A stretch of 64,000 nucleotides of DNA from Bugula neritina (Eukaryota > Bryozoa > Gymnolaemata > Cheilostomatida > Bugulidae): the NCBI GenBank assembly GCA_964035545.1, contig OZ037770.1, forward strand, positions 446,001 to 510,000, in the 5' to 3' direction. Position numbers and translations under genes: made by a program. Positions 1-13,011 of the stretch are shown piece after piece. A model generated the notes under the pieces. It was not told the origin of the DNA and ran no database searches. It saw nothing but the letters and a program-made list of their open reading frames with translations. The first letter of the stretch is position 1; every line of letters starts with the position of its first letter.

Positions 1-834
1 GTGACAGATAACCTAGTTTCATTTAATTGCTAAAGCAAACAGTCTCTATATAAACTGTTACAGACTGATATGTGCCAAGAATGTGAGAGTATCTGTTGAT
101 AGCATGTAGCAACTGTTTACTCTACACGTGATACAGTAGTTGACTTTCCTACTCGCTTTTATAAACAATCCTACCTTCTCACATAACTGCTTACAAGTGT
201 GTACTGTATGCCACCGTGTTGTCATGTAATATACTGTATATTAGTATATAACATAGTATACATATTGGTATATTATAATATATTATATATATTAGTATAT
301 TATAATATATTATATACATTAGTATATTATAATATATTATAATATATTATAGGGAGCAGCCGTGGTCTAGGGTTTAGAGTGTTTGCGGAGTAAACACGAA
401 TTCGTGAGTTCGAACCCCATTTAAGGCCATTGATGATGTTAGGAAAGCATTCGGTCAAATTTCTAACGTGTCACATTTACATCAGGGTTTTCTCACAGAG
501 ATAGTGACTGTAAACTTGCTAAATTTGTTTTATATCAAGTAGTATACATATTATTTTGGTATCTTATTGCTTTCCTATCAGTTTGATGATCATAATTTAT
601 TCATGGCTAAGAATTTGAATAAACAACTGGCTCAGTGAAACGTTACACTAGATATATCATGTGACCTTCCTCACACAACTGGGCTGGTGTAATCTCTTTC
701 ATTCATAGTTTTTCATCTCCTTTCTCTCTTGAGGAGTAAATAGATGCTAGGCGTAGTGATACTGGAAATATCCTGGAAACTCTACTCAGCACTGGTATGG
801 AACTTCCTTTCCTAATATGTTGTAAATACTGTAA
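1..834. other. Intergenic AT-rich stretch without a gene
   Basis: No reading frame here shows domain similarity or plausible splicing. It contains an AT-rich tandem tract at about 230-350, built on a motif like TATTATAATA, followed directly by a SINE copy (separate entry). The rest is unremarkable AT-rich sequence. Confidence 0.6.
352..528 (+). repeat. tRNA-like SINE, family 1, copy 1
   Basis: The element opens with a tRNA-like head (GAGCAGCCGTGGTCTA, an A-box-like block, then a B-box-like GAGTTCGAACCCC). It continues with a body containing GATGTTAGGAAAGCAT and ends near TTTCTCACAGAGATAGTGAC. The same order of blocks recurs at 52591-52757 (+), 60527-60727 (+) and 63654-63905 (-). A dispersed family with internal pol III promoter boxes is a SINE; autonomous mobility cannot be judged from sequence. 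Confidence 0.8.
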
Positions 835-1095
835 TAGTCTGGGTAGTAGTAGTACTAGTAGTAGCAGTAATACTGGTAATAGCGTTAGTAATAGTACTCA
901 TAGTAGCACTAATAGTAGTACTAGTAGTGGTTTTACTAGTAGTAGTAGTGGTAGTAGTAGTGGTTTTACTAGTACTAGTACTACCACTACTAGTACTAGT
1001 ACTACTACTAGTACTAGTACTACTACTAGTACTACTATTAGTAGCAGTACTAGTACTACTACTACTACTGCTGCTACTACTACTACTACTATTAT

Positions 1096-1127
<32 letters not shown>

Positions 1128-1295
1128 GTACTACTATTAGTAGCAGTACTAGTACTACTACTACTACTGCTACTACTACTACTACTACTACTACTACTAG
1201 TACTACTATTAGTAGCAGTACTAGTACTACTACTGCTACTACTACTAGTACTACTAGTACTACTACTATTATTAGTAGCAGTACTAGCATGCAGT
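835..1295. repeat. ACT/AGT trinucleotide microsatellite
   Basis: A degenerate trinucleotide array that begins as AGT units and switches to ACT units near 965, with many ACTAGT junctions. It creates long open frames of Ser/Thr or Leu/Val runs on both strands, which are artefacts of the repeat and not genes. It lies about 0.9 kb upstream of the leucine-rich-repeat gene. Confidence 0.95.
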
Positions 1296-2161
1296 ATTAA
1301 TAATAGTTGTGATAAATCAAAGTAGCTACTGCAGCATTATGTAATCAAGTTTATATTTTGTTATTAGGTTCGAAAAAGAGTTGACACCAAAATTCAAATC
1401 AGGACATCCAACCTCCAGTGTACTGGTTGTTTGCAAAAACACAGTTTGGGTTCAAAAGTTTAGAGTGATAATAGTATATCTATTCTTGTACTAGCATCAC
1501 ATGTACATCACTTGTACCCTGCATTTAGTTACATCCTTATAGGAAATGCACACTTGTTAATCACAACCACGTGAATGTAAATATCTAAATATCTCATGGT
1601 ATTTCGCAATTATTAGCATATTACAAATAAACAGTAAATAACAATAGATTTGAAACAGCTTTTCTCCCCCTGGAGCTAAAGCTTTTAGCCGGCTTCGAAA
1701 TGTTACTTTAGAAATTGATTTAAAAATATATGAGCCATGAAATGATTAAACAGACAGACAATAACAAATAAGTTGAGTTTAGGAATAGTGTTAAACATCA
1801 TTAGTTGCAACAGGAAACACCATGCAATCTGCAAACTCAATCTTATTACATCATCTGTAGCCACAGTACCCTTGCATCAGTGTGATGGGATGTAGATGGA
1901 GTGATGTAACGTGGCTGTAGAACTGTAGGCTATAGTCTAAAGTTTATCTCCTCATCACAGAAGCTGGTCATACATTCTGCCAGCACTCATCAATGTGATA
2001 ACATCCCCACTCTACCCCATGACTTTGTAGCACCATTTCTCTGTAGTTTAGCACTTTCCATCTAGTCGTATCTTAGCTTACTCTCTCTATATTATTCAGC
2101 AGTTTTATATATACTTCTTATTTTCTGTTTGTATGCTAATTCAGTGTTATATTGATTGTAG
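1296..2161. other. Upstream flank of the leucine-rich-repeat gene
   Basis: No coding potential is seen. The last bases before the start codon read TTGATTGTAG, which looks like a splice acceptor, so a non-coding 5' exon may lie in or beyond this stretch. I cannot place a promoter. Confidence 0.45.
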
Positions 2162-2742
2162 ATGATGTCTGTCACATCCTATGGAGTATACTGTGTACAC
2201 TTCCTCCTAGCTCTGCTATTGGCTGGTCACACAGGAGCTCAGAATAATGTTATCACCTATGGGGAAGATTTTCAGGTGACAGACGTGCTGAACGGAGTGA
2301 AGACTGGACAATGTCCCATTCCGATTCTATGCCGTACTAGAGGGAGTCCAGAGTGAGTAGTAGCAGTACTAGTAGTAGTAGTAGTACTAGTAGTAGTAGT
2401 AGTAGTAGTAATACTAGTAGCAGCAGTAGTAGCAGTACTAGTAGTAGTAGTACTAGTAGTAGTAGTACTAGTAGTAGCAGTAGTAGTAGCAGTAGTAGCA
2501 GTACTAGTAGTAGTAGTAGTAGTAGTACTACGTAGTAGTAGTAGTAGTAGTAGTAATATAGTAGTAGTACTAGTAGTAGTAGTAGTAGTAGTACTAGTAG
2601 TAGTAGTAGTAGTAGTACTAGTAGTAGTAGTAGTAGTAGTACTACTACTACTACTAGTAGTAGTAGTAGTAGTAGTAGTAGCAGTAGAAGTAGTAGTACT
2701 AGTAGTAGTAGCAGTAGTAGTAGTAGTAGTAGCAGTAGCACC

Positions 2743-2777
<35 letters not shown>

Positions 2778-2839
2778 CTAGTAGCAGTAGTAGTAGTAGT
2801 AGTAGTAGCAGTAGTAGTAGTAGTAGTAGCAGTAGCACC

Positions 2840-2890
<51 letters not shown>

Positions 2891-4227
2891 CAGTAGTAGT
2901 ACCTAGTAGTAGTACCTAGTAGTACCTAGTACTAGTAGAGTTACTGATGTGCTAGTACTAGTTTAGTTGTAGTTTTAGTCTCAACTCTTAAACAAGTCTC
3001 CTCGGCAATGAATATCAACAAATCCTCTGAATAATTATGAATTCGAGTTTTGAAGTGGGAGTTGTGGTCCTTGTCATTCACTAAGTCTGTCTGTCTGTTT
3101 GTCTGTCTGTTGAACTGGAAATACTGGCTTCCACTGACCAGCCTGTGTAGGCATCAGGTTATTAGTCCAGACAGGTATAACCCCTCCCTAACTCTACTGC
3201 TGCCTCTACTGCTGCCTCTACTGCTGCCTCTACCTATTACAGTTATACACTCTGACAGCCCTGAGAAGATGTTACATACAATACAGAGTAGATTGCGTAA
3301 TATCTATCTATATTCCTGCTAGAAACCTTCTGTATTCAAGCTGACTGTGTACTTGGTTCTACTGTGACACACGGAGGGGGGGGGGCTTCAAGTTGCCTGA
3401 GTTCAAACCCATGACTTTAGTTGCGTTTATACCTTCACGATTTTCAGTCAGAAATTCAATTTGGCCGGGTTGAAAATTTTTGTATTGTTTCAACTTAAAT
3501 GGCCGATTTCAGAATACTACTCGAAAGGAGTAATAACTGTTAACTTTACTAATTCACTACGCTTACAAAGGGCATTTTTAAAAAGTCAGATTTAATTTTT
3601 AGAAAGTGAACTTTCGCATCAATATGATTTCAAAATTTTTCAGTTTGACTATAAAGGGGTACTCTGACGAGTGTTATTAACTAAAACTCGGTACTTTTTT
3701 CAGCAGAGGTATAAATGCAACTTTTGTGCTTGCTTATCCAGCATTAAGGCATGACTTCTACTTCCTATTGTACATGTATATAATATATTATACATGCTAT
3801 GCAATGTCACATGTTATACATATATAATATATATTAATATATGTAGTATAATTTAGTATAGTATATTACACAATAAATAATGTAGCATATAATATACTAT
3901 ATAATATATTATGTAGTGTAGCATAACATAATATATTGGACACACTTATGTTTGTAGTTGTGGTGTGGAGGATGCGTCACGTAACGTCCTCGTCAACTGT
4001 ACCTACAGGAGTGCCGGACCCTACATGCCCCCTTTCCCCTACTATATCATCAGTAGACGTACTTTCACTATAGACATGAGGTGAGTGTCGGCCTGATGAT
4101 GTCATTTCCTGTTTGAGTTGTGTTCAGATTGAAGAATAATACAGTTTAGTATAGCATAGTAAGGGTGGTTATATAATCTATATTATATAGATTATATAAT
4201 AATAATATATATAATATATATATATAT

Positions 4228-4294
<67 letters not shown>

Positions 4295-6436
4295 ATATTA
4301 TGTAATATATATATATATTATTTATATTGTTTATATATTATTAAAAATATGTTAATATTTTATATTATATATGCTATAATACATTATTACATAAATACAT
4401 ATATTAAATAAGGAGCAATATAAGATGGTGTGGTAATGTATTGTATTAATATCTATATTATAAAATAAACACATAACATAAATATTAACTATATACCACC
4501 AAGTTAGGTCACTCTGTGAACTAAGTAACTCAACTGAACTTTTTATTCTCGCACTCAGGGGACACAACTCTCATCATTTGTATCTGTCTGTCTGTCACAT
4601 TTCTGCCACCCACTGTCAGTCTTGTCAGTGTAACGTAGCTCGTCTGTCTGTCCTGTTTCACAGCCACAACGAGTTGCAGAAAATAGACGAATACGCCTTC
4701 CTGACTTACAACCTCGTTCCCATCAACCTCACCGCGCTCGACCTCTCTCACAACTACATAGACTTCATAGCTGCCCGGACCTTCATCGGTGAGTAGATCT
4801 CAAGTTATCTTCTCTCTGTAAAGGGAAACAACTCCCACTTTTTCAGCTCTCTCTCTCACCTACCTGTCTAGGCACCTGTATAGACACCTGCAGACACCTG
4901 TCTACTAGTAACACGCTGACTATTCACAGGTAACATCTCCAAGGACTTGGTGAGACTGAATCTGAGTCATAATAGCCTCAAATCCTTTGAAACTGGAACA
5001 TTTGACGAGATGCCGTCTCTCACCACCCTCGATGTCTCGCATAACCGGTGAGTTTTATTTCTTTGTATTGTTACCACATTATCTCTATATTGTATTATGT
5101 TATCTCTATATTGTATTATTTTATCTCTATATTTTATTATGTTATCTCTATATTATATTATGTTATCTTAATATTGTATTATGTTATCTTTATATTATAT
5201 TATGTTACCTCTATATTGTATTATGTTATCTTTATATTGTATTATGTTATCTCTATATTATATTATGTTATCTCTATATTGTATTATGTTATCTTTATAT
5301 TATATTATGTTACCTCTATATTGTATTATGTTATCTTTATATTATATTATGTTATCTTTATCTTATTTTTATATTGTATGTATATATTACATTATTATTT
5401 AGTAAGTTATATTATATACTATACTTTGTAAGACACTTTGCGTTATATTTAAAACTGAAGTTATATTATATTACTATTAATGAAATGCAACTGTTCGTTC
5501 CGTCGTAATAAAATGACAAACTGTTACAAGAGAACTTTAGTAAACACTGTGAGTTATCTCCTTCCTGTCACAGCCTGGTGGATATAGACCCCCTCTGCAA
5601 CACCCCTTTCCGTCTCTTCACTTCCCTTGACCTCCAACACAACTTGATCTCTAAGTTTGAGGACCAGTGTCTGCAGTACGCATCTTCTCCCGTCTCTCTC
5701 AACCTCAACAACAATCTGCTCGGGTCTATGGACAGCTGCCACTTCGGGTAAGTGCGGAGTTGTCTTTCCTTCTGTCGGTTTTCTATCCTGAACCCTATCA
5801 GGTGCTGATTGAAGGCTCTTTTACTATTCAACTAGCATTTAATACATTTGAATTCATTGCATACCTTTGACTAACAACTCAGCCAACAAAGCCATAACTC
5901 TCTCTCTCTGTAGCCCTAGAGTGACAGTGGAGTACGACAACAATCCCCTCATCTGCGGCTGCTACTCCAACACCCCTCCCTTCTCCTGCTTCAAACTAGA
6001 CCAGCAGTCTAACACTACGACACTCACCACATCTCCGAGGTGTAGCAGCACCGGCAGCTGTTTGAAATGGAACTTCACCGTGTCCTACCAGCCAGTGCTG
6101 ACAGCGTTGAACAGGGAGTATGACATCACCGTGAAGATGCCGACAGCCCGTAGCTACAGGGTGGAGGTGTTTGAGTACTCCGGCGACAGCATGCAGGACG
6201 TGGATCAGCTGACTGCAACTCTGCTGCAGCTCAACTCTTCTGTAGTCAGTAGTTTCACGTCCTCAGGTTCTCTCCACATGCAGTCTAATTACACCCTCTG
6301 TTTGGGGGTTGGCAATCAGCGGAGGTGCGAGTTTCTGTTCCCCCCTTATTTCTACGCTCCTAATTCCGCCCCTGGCAGCAGTTTAAGTCCTGCTGTGGCA
6401 GCAATGTTCATACTTCTCTCCGCTCTGCTCTACTAA
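2162..6436 (+). CDS. Secreted or GPI-anchored leucine-rich-repeat protein
   Basis: Seven exons join in frame: 2162-2352, 3958-4080, 4664-4788, 4930-5047, 5574-5747, 5914-6436 would be six coding blocks, all with GT/AG borders, giving 417 residues; any seventh exon would be an untranslated leader before 2162. The product starts with a signal peptide (hydrophobic run about residues 10-22). A Cys-containing N-terminal cap follows, then leucine-rich repeats with the LxLSHN signature (LDLSHNYI, LNLSHNSL, LDVSHNRL, LDLQHNLI, LNLNNNLL) over about residues 105-250. Next come an LRRCT-like Cys cluster (LICGCY) and about 110 further residues. The end is a short hydrophobic tail after small residues (SAPGSSLSPAV...), typical of a GPI signal, with no cytoplasmic basic stretch. 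Such proteins act in cell-surface recognition. Introns hold large repeats. Polyadenylation signals AATAAA lie at 6494 and 6781. Confidence 0.86.
2353..2937. repeat. AGT trinucleotide microsatellite in intron 1
   Basis: About 580 bases of AGT units with interspersed ACTAGT and AGC variants, starting exactly at the donor site of exon 1 of the leucine-rich-repeat gene. The donor GTGAGTAG merges into the array, so repeat changes could affect splicing of this intron (inference). A short inverted ACT block lies at about 2640-2655. Confidence 0.95.
3418..3724. mobile_element. Possible short-TIR MITE in intron 1
   Basis: The stretch is bounded by near-perfect inverted ends of about 16 bases (AGTTGCGTTTATACCT at the left, AGGTATAAATGCAACT at the right). 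The interior is AT-rich and non-coding. Only the ends pair and no clear target duplication is seen, so this is a weak call. Confidence 0.35.
3770..3940. repeat. AT-rich degenerate tandem tract
   Basis: Repeated TATAATATATTAT-like motifs just before exon 2 of the leucine-rich-repeat gene. Confidence 0.6.
4160..4400. repeat. (TA)n microsatellite in intron 2
   Basis: A long run of TA dinucleotides with occasional interruptions, inside an intron of the leucine-rich-repeat gene. Confidence 0.9.
5075..5375. repeat. 21-bp minisatellite in intron 4
   Basis: About fourteen copies of a 21-base unit of the form TTATCTCTATATTGTATTATG with single-base variants. It produces repetitive hydrophobic open frames that are not genes. 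Confidence 0.9.
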
Positions 6437-8641
6437 ACTCTGACATTCATTTGAGACTCTATTCTTCAGAAATCAACTTAGTTTCTATAAAATAATAAAC
6501 TTTTACTATTCCTTCAAAATATTATTTATATATTCGTTACTGCTTCTGTGATGTAATCTTTATGTAATGCATTTGGGAGTTTAAATTGACATTTTGATAA
6601 TCTGCTCTTGGATGTATTTTATTTTGATGTATAATTTTTGAGTGCATCGACTGTACTACATTTGCCCAAGTCGTTTAGTACGTCGACTGTACAACGTACC
6701 CCAGTGCAATGTTCATTGTATAACCACTAAGCAGGGTGCCCCTGAATATTATACTCTTCCTGTTCATGCCATTTGCTGTAAATAAAATATTTTTGTAATG
6801 ATTTTTTGTACTTTAAATAAACTAATTGCTTTAACAAAACACATTTAGTTATTTGTTTGGGGCTGTTGTACACGACCCCACCTGCTGTGCTACATCTAAT
6901 ATAACAGTAGTTTAGCTAACTATCTTTAAATACTGCATCCTAAACTAAAATTCCAAGCTAATTCCAATAATTTATCAAAAACATTAATTCAGTTCAATTA
7001 GAAAATAATTGATGAATGTTTTCATTGGTTGCTAGTTTCACTACTTATTTTGTGATCGAATCAAATTTGGAAGTATAATGCTATTCATTTTAATATATTG
7101 ATTTAGTTCAACTAAAAATCTCAGTATATTATACAGAGCTTTATGGGATACTATTTCAAATTCTTTAAATAATCTATTAATCCCTTGCCTACTCTTAGAA
7201 GCTGCAACACAGAAGTTAAAATAAAGCTTTTTGACATGAAAGCTTTGCAGCTATGACTCATCATGTAGCTTGTATGAGTCAGTGCAGCTCAGGGACTGAG
7301 CCAGCGGTGGTTAGATTAGCAGAAGGTCAACTTACTAGCTGTTTTGATGAATTTTATATGAATTAATGAGATTTATGTATGCAATATCTTACTGGTTTCA
7401 GTGCTTGTAAGTATTTAATTGTGTTTCTTTTTTGTTCAAATTATTTTTTTGAGATGCATAAGCTCTTTTAATTAAGTTTTCGATAATAAGTATTACTTTA
7501 ACAAGAACTAATACTGTTTATACAGTCAGTAAATTGCTAAATCGAATGAAATAAACTACTGCTGATGATAGTCTAGTAATTGAGATTATGATGTAACTGT
7601 ATATAGTGTGGAAAACGGGCATTTATACTGACCTATAAAATATTATATACTGGTTCAACTTGTTAAGGTAATTATGTAATGTGTTGGGAATTCCATCTCA
7701 CTCTCTCACTACAGCGTAATAACAAGTGACAAAGTGATGTATATCAAATCATGAGTAGCCTATGGGTATACCAAGTTAGAAGTACAAGAGCAAGTGCTAG
7801 CACATTATAATAGCAGTAGAAGTGGCAGAATAAAATACTATTCACATACGTGACGTCAATCAAGTAAATTGAATTGAATGCATTAATTGTTGGGGACTCC
7901 CCCTATTTTCCCAATCGATGTTAATTAGTTAGTTGTTAGTCAGTTAGTTAGCTTCTCGTACTGATTGTGATACGACGGAATCAACGCAAGGTTTGCAGTA
8001 TACGGTATTATAGTCATCCATCATTTGGGTTTGCCTCATCAAACATAATATTATATGACGTATATTTGTATGTTAGAGAATTGCAGTTCATTTTGATTTT
8101 CTAGTGCAGACAACTGAAACATCACGGGAAAATAATCAATTCAGTATTATAGCATAAAAGTAGTGTTACTATTCATGTTAGGATTAGGGAGAGCATGAAA
8201 TGTTTATTTATTCATTCGTGACACGTAGGTATAAGCAGTTTTTGGTACTTTGACTACTTAACTGGATGATAGAGAGCTCCTGAGTTCTGACATCTGCCAA
8301 CTAGGTTACTAGCATACAACATAGCAGGGCTCATTGTTGGTTAAACTGTGGAAACTCTACTTCCGCCACTTGGGGTAGAGATATTTGATTGGCTGCTATG
8401 TTTACAGGAGATTAGGTATGCTAGAGATTTCCCTGGTTTGGTAGTCCTACAATTGAAATATAAAAATAATTCAATGAATCAGCCATGAATGTACAAACTG
8501 ATCATTAACAACTTTGTTCAGCATTCATGTTGTAATATTATATTTAGCACATTCAGGTAATTAGTAGGAGTTATCTAACCACCGGCTCATTATTGAATTA
8601 CGGAATACTGTAGTCAGTCACCATAGATACGTGTCAACAAC
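6437..8641. other. Intergenic region between LRR and first TRIM gene
   Basis: No exon-like frame could be supported. The first 400 bases hold the likely 3' UTR and polyadenylation signals of the upstream gene. The bases just before the TRIM start (GTCAGTCACCATA, then a block ending GTGTCAACAAC) are shared with the second TRIM copy and are probably 5' UTR. Confidence 0.55.
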
Positions 8642-11600
8642 ATGGCCTCCTCAGAACCAACATGTGCTTTCTGTATGAGCAATCTGAATCAAATGCAAGA
8701 TCCTAGAAAACTTCCGTGTGATCACATTTTCTGTCTGGAGTGCCTGAAGAGTGACTTTGGAATTGACGGGACGAGCACGAAATGCCCGATCTGCGGGTGA
8801 GTAGACAAACTCAATGGGCCACAAGCTAAAACTGGAAGAAACCGAGGTGTGTTGGTGCTGTAGCTAGGGAACAGGTATGATGATTCCCACGTTCACACTT
8901 TATCTTCTCTCTCAAAAGAATAAGCCATGCGAAGGCTCAATACAAAAAATAATATTTAAAACAAAAGCAGGTCAACAATTATTTTACTGCATGTTATAGA
9001 CTGACTATTATTTCGAAGGCAAATTTTTCAAAAGGTTATATTAAATCTAAGTTTCAACATTGCTATTAATATCTGTTTTCATTAGAGAATAGAGATACAG
9101 TGCAAAAATATAAGTAAAATTCGTACAACAAAGAATATTCTTGCTAAACCTATCAAAATTCAATAATAGATCTTTTTTTGAGGTTTTTTAAAGTCAATAC
9201 AAAAATTTAGCTTTTTGTTATTTAAAGATTAGTAGTATGCATGTTTTCATTAGAAGTTTTTGTCTATTCCTAAACTGATTACTGGTCTGACATTTTCTAT
9301 AGAGCTCTGCACGAGGACTTGGATATGGACGAGTTGGAGGCAGTAGACGACAACTCCGATGAACAAGGAAGTGTCTCTAAATATCCTCCCATTTCCTGTT
9401 CCCGCAACTGTAACGAAAATGCGCTTTTTTTCTGTGGAGACTGCAGTGCTAAACTGTGTCAAGATCATAAAGAGGTCAGTATTTGACCTTGAATTGTTGG
9501 TATAACATAACTCAGCTACTGTTAGGTCTGGTTTAAATAATTATTCTTTTCAATTTCCGGTTTAAGTACAGTTTATCTGTGAATATGATGTCCTAAATTC
9601 ATTTTATTCTCTACTATACAGGCCCACGACTCTTTCCTGGGTGACACTCATAAGTTTATCTCCTTCAATGAGTACCGTCGTATACCCGAGAGGTATGATC
9701 AGCCAATCTGTCTTCTACATGCAAAGAACTTGTCTCTAGCCTGTGAAATCTGTGACATGCTAGCCTGTGAGGAGTGTGACTTGAATTCTAATTGCGAGAA
9801 TTACAGTAAGTATATATTGAAAAATAATTTTGCCCTCATTGGGATTTGAACCTGAGACCTCTGGCTTATGAAAGCAAGTGTGCTAACCATTACACCACGG
9901 GACCACTGGGTAGAATCATCACTACATATATAAGTTGTATACCCGCCTGTTGTTATAGCTGGAATTAATGAAAAGGCACAGAATACTATGAGAATAATTA
10001 GTTTGCTGCTTGTTAGAAGATTTAAATATTCAAACTTCTCTCACGCTATGACGACCTCCATTTTGGTAGATTGTTGTTAAATATGGTACTATTGAGCAGA
10101 TTTCCTGTGTCTTGACTGTCGTATTTTTTAATCTTAATGTCTCCCTCGTCTCAAACTGCTGGCTAATAGTTATCTTTTGGCTGATATGTTTAGTTTTACT
10201 GTTTCAATCTCTTCTCTCCATCTCTCTAGTATGTCTAGTCTTAAACTTTTGGTATCCCAGAAGACAAGATTATCAATGCTAATTGTGGGCTAGCTTTCTC
10301 AACATTTTCTGTAGTCAAATCCGTAACTATATGATTAAAAACAACTGAATAAGTACTGCCCAGGAACCATTTAGATATTGTAGGTGTATAAGTATTTTTA
10401 TATAAAGTTCATTTTCTACTTTCTATATTTTCTTGGAGCTAAAACAGTCAAGCAGGAGATGGGCTCCGTGAAAAATTTTGTCTTCTAAAGACGATTTTGG
10501 TTTTGGTTGATGATGCTCTCTAGGTCTCTCTTTTACTTTTTTCTCCAATCAATAGATTTAAGCACTTCTAAGCATGAATACTTGCGAACAGATGGCTCCC
10601 ACAAGTTTGAATCACTTGCCAAGAGAGAGAAAAAGCTGACCAATGAATACAAAGAGTCTGTCAAACAGATTTCTCAAATGCACACAGAGTTCAGTCAAAA
10701 TAAGAAAGAAACTTTCTACAGATTTGAAGATCTCGTGACGGAATACCAAGAGGAAGAAAAACTGAAAGAGTTAGACAAGATGGTGACGGAACAGGTCAGT
10801 AAACTAAACTAATAAGATTTTTGAAATCGTTTCAAAGTGATTTGCATCTCATGAAGAAATTGACAACTTTCCTTTTCAGAATCATTTAAAACTTTGAATT
10901 AATCTGACAACCTAATGTTGACAGAGATCTACATGGTGCAACTCTGTCTCATGAGTTTCCCGACTGTTTCCTATTTCTTACTTGTGAGTTAATCTAATGG
11001 GTCCGAACCAATAAGCAACTTGTACTGCTAGATACCTTTAAACATAAGCTGGAGAAAGAATGTTGTTTGAACTCTATTAACAGATAGCTGATGTGGGTAA
11101 CTGTAACAGACATCTAAACAGAATAAATAAATTTTTGTTGCAAATTCATTCAGATAGCTGAGATTAACAGACAAGCAGAAATAAGGAGACAGGAGATCAG
11201 GAGGTTTCCCGCTATAATGGATAAGAAAGTGACGCGTTACACAGATGAGCTACAGACTAAGGAGGACCAACTAGGAGATCTAGAACATTCTCTAAGTCTG
11301 ATGATGAGAGAGTGTCATGTAGCTGAGATGATTAGACAGAACAAAGAAAACAAGGAGAAAATACAGCAAGCCTTAGCTCTTACCACTGGCTCTTGTAATA
11401 TCTTGAGGGAAATGGTGGTCGCCCCTACAGGTTGGTAACATTTCATTTTTCAGACTGCAGTAGTCATGCTTCAGCTGTATTTTATGTTTAGTCTTGAAAT
11501 AGACATGCGCAGACATAATGTTGTTGTTTTGTAACAAAAAGTACCAGTGAAGCATAAGATATAATAGCTAAATGTGTGTGTGCAAAGTTGTAATATATTA

Positions 11601-13011
11601 TATCAGAATGTAAAAACCTGGTTCACTTTTTATCAGTAGGTATAACATTGTTCTCAAAACATTGTATTATTATATCATAATTTATAGTGTCTGATATAGT
11701 GTCAAATTTGTGATCAATACATGCTTTTTGCTTCCCGTCACTAAAACTGCAAATCAAAGAGTTTTACAAGGCAGCTTTTTTCAGGAAATGTGGGAAAAAT
11801 TGAGGCATCGCTGAGACCCCTGATTCCCACAAAGTTGACAAAGCTGTTCAATGGCTCATCCAATGTACAAGTCAGTCACATGACGCTGACAGATTGCGGA
11901 GATCTGCTGCTCTACTCGTCTGGAGAAGTTAAGATTATGGATCTCAACATGAAGCTCACTAAAGCCTCAAAGGTCATAAGGAATGTTTGTTGTTTGGCTC
12001 AGTTTAAAGATGTAGTGTTTGTGGTAACCTATGCGAAAAATATGTTGAAGTGTTCCAGTTACAGATATAGTACTTTGTCTGAGTTAAATAAGATATGTGG
12101 GTACCGTGCTGAAATTTTATCTCGCCCAGTTGCCGTCTGTGAGAAGTATGTTGTGCTGGTTAACAATTCCAGCTACTACTATTGCCTTCGGGTGTATGAC
12201 CACAGTGATGTATATCAACGCAGTGTTCATTTAAAGCACAAAATTCAAGGGATATGGGCGCTTGCCAACTCTAGTATACTGATAAGAACGGATCAAGGCC
12301 AGAACTTGAAGCTGGACACCACCACGTTTGTACTCCATGATTGTGGGAAGAGTTCTGTTGCTCCCTTAACTACAGATGGTGCCGGTTTGTGCTATGATGC
12401 TCCTTGGACAGGAAACAGGCAGATCAGAACTATTTCCTGCCGCAAGATTGGCTCAGGTGATTCTAACTAAAATATATTTTGTTCCCAGAGCATAAAAGAC
12501 ACATAAAAATTTAAAAAAGTGTTTGTTCCGTGGGCTGAGGTAAAGGATGTTACTTGTGTGAATAATGTAGGTAACTTCCTGATCTAAAATTTAGTGTACT
12601 GTAATACCTAAACTTCTTGGAATCACTAAACCTAAGCTACAGTCATCGGCTGAACACTATAGCTACAGCTGATTTCACTACCCTGACATTATGACTCTAA
12701 AAAATATTTAAATATATAAAAACATTAGTGACAGATTCTTGTCAAAGGTTCTGATTATACAATTTCGCATATATACATGTAATTTGTACGTTATTGAAGT
12801 TTTCAAGCACTTGGTTTTTTCTATTGTTTTGAGCTTGTTTCAACAATTGCATTTGAAAAAAATTGTTCAACAAATCGTTTTAGGTGACGAGTTGTCAGGG
12901 AGTTTCAACACGGAAGAGTACAAATATATCCGCTCCATGAGTATTAAAGGCAGTCTACTTGCTTTGACTGATGACGATTGTAGGCTTCATGTCTACAACA
13001 TGCACTACTGA
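8642..13011 (+). CDS. TRIM-like RING / B-box / coiled-coil protein, copy A
   Basis: Seven exons (8642-8796, 9303-9474, 9622-9805, 10592-10794, 11154-11430, 11785-12456, 12884-13011) join in frame to 596 residues. A canonical C3HC4 RING occupies residues 8-51 (C8, C11, C26, H28, C31, C34, C48, C51). Two Cys/His B-box-like motifs follow at about 84-110 and 132-165; the second has the spacing C-x2-H-x7-C-x2-C-x4-C-x2-C. A charged coiled coil spans about 171-330 and a repetitive beta-rich C-terminal region, propeller-like in character, about 331-596. The architecture is that of TRIM E3 ubiquitin ligases, which ubiquitinate targets chosen by the C-terminal domain; target and pathway are unknown. 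Intron 3 carries a tRNA-like SINE absent from copy B. The start is fixed by the RING and by identity to copy B. Confidence 0.88.
9817..9926 (-). repeat. tRNA-like SINE, family 2, in TRIM-A intron 3
   Basis: On the minus strand a leader like CACTGGTCCCGTGGTG continues into TGTAATGGTTAGCACAC (A-box-like) and GGTTCAAATCCCA (B-box), followed by an AT-rich tail. Similar copies occur across the window. The matching site in TRIM copy B, just after exon 3, reads straight through without it, so copy B is an empty site. TATATA flanks the insertion on both sides. Confidence 0.85.

Noticed and set aside
797-1325. Long Ser/Thr- and Leu/Val-rich open frames on both strands
   Set aside because: They follow from the ACT/AGT trinucleotide array, are open in several frames at once and have no splice or domain context.
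2272-2838. 188-residue minus-strand frame of Leu and Thr runs
   Set aside because: It is the antisense of the AGT microsatellite in intron 1 of the leucine-rich-repeat gene.
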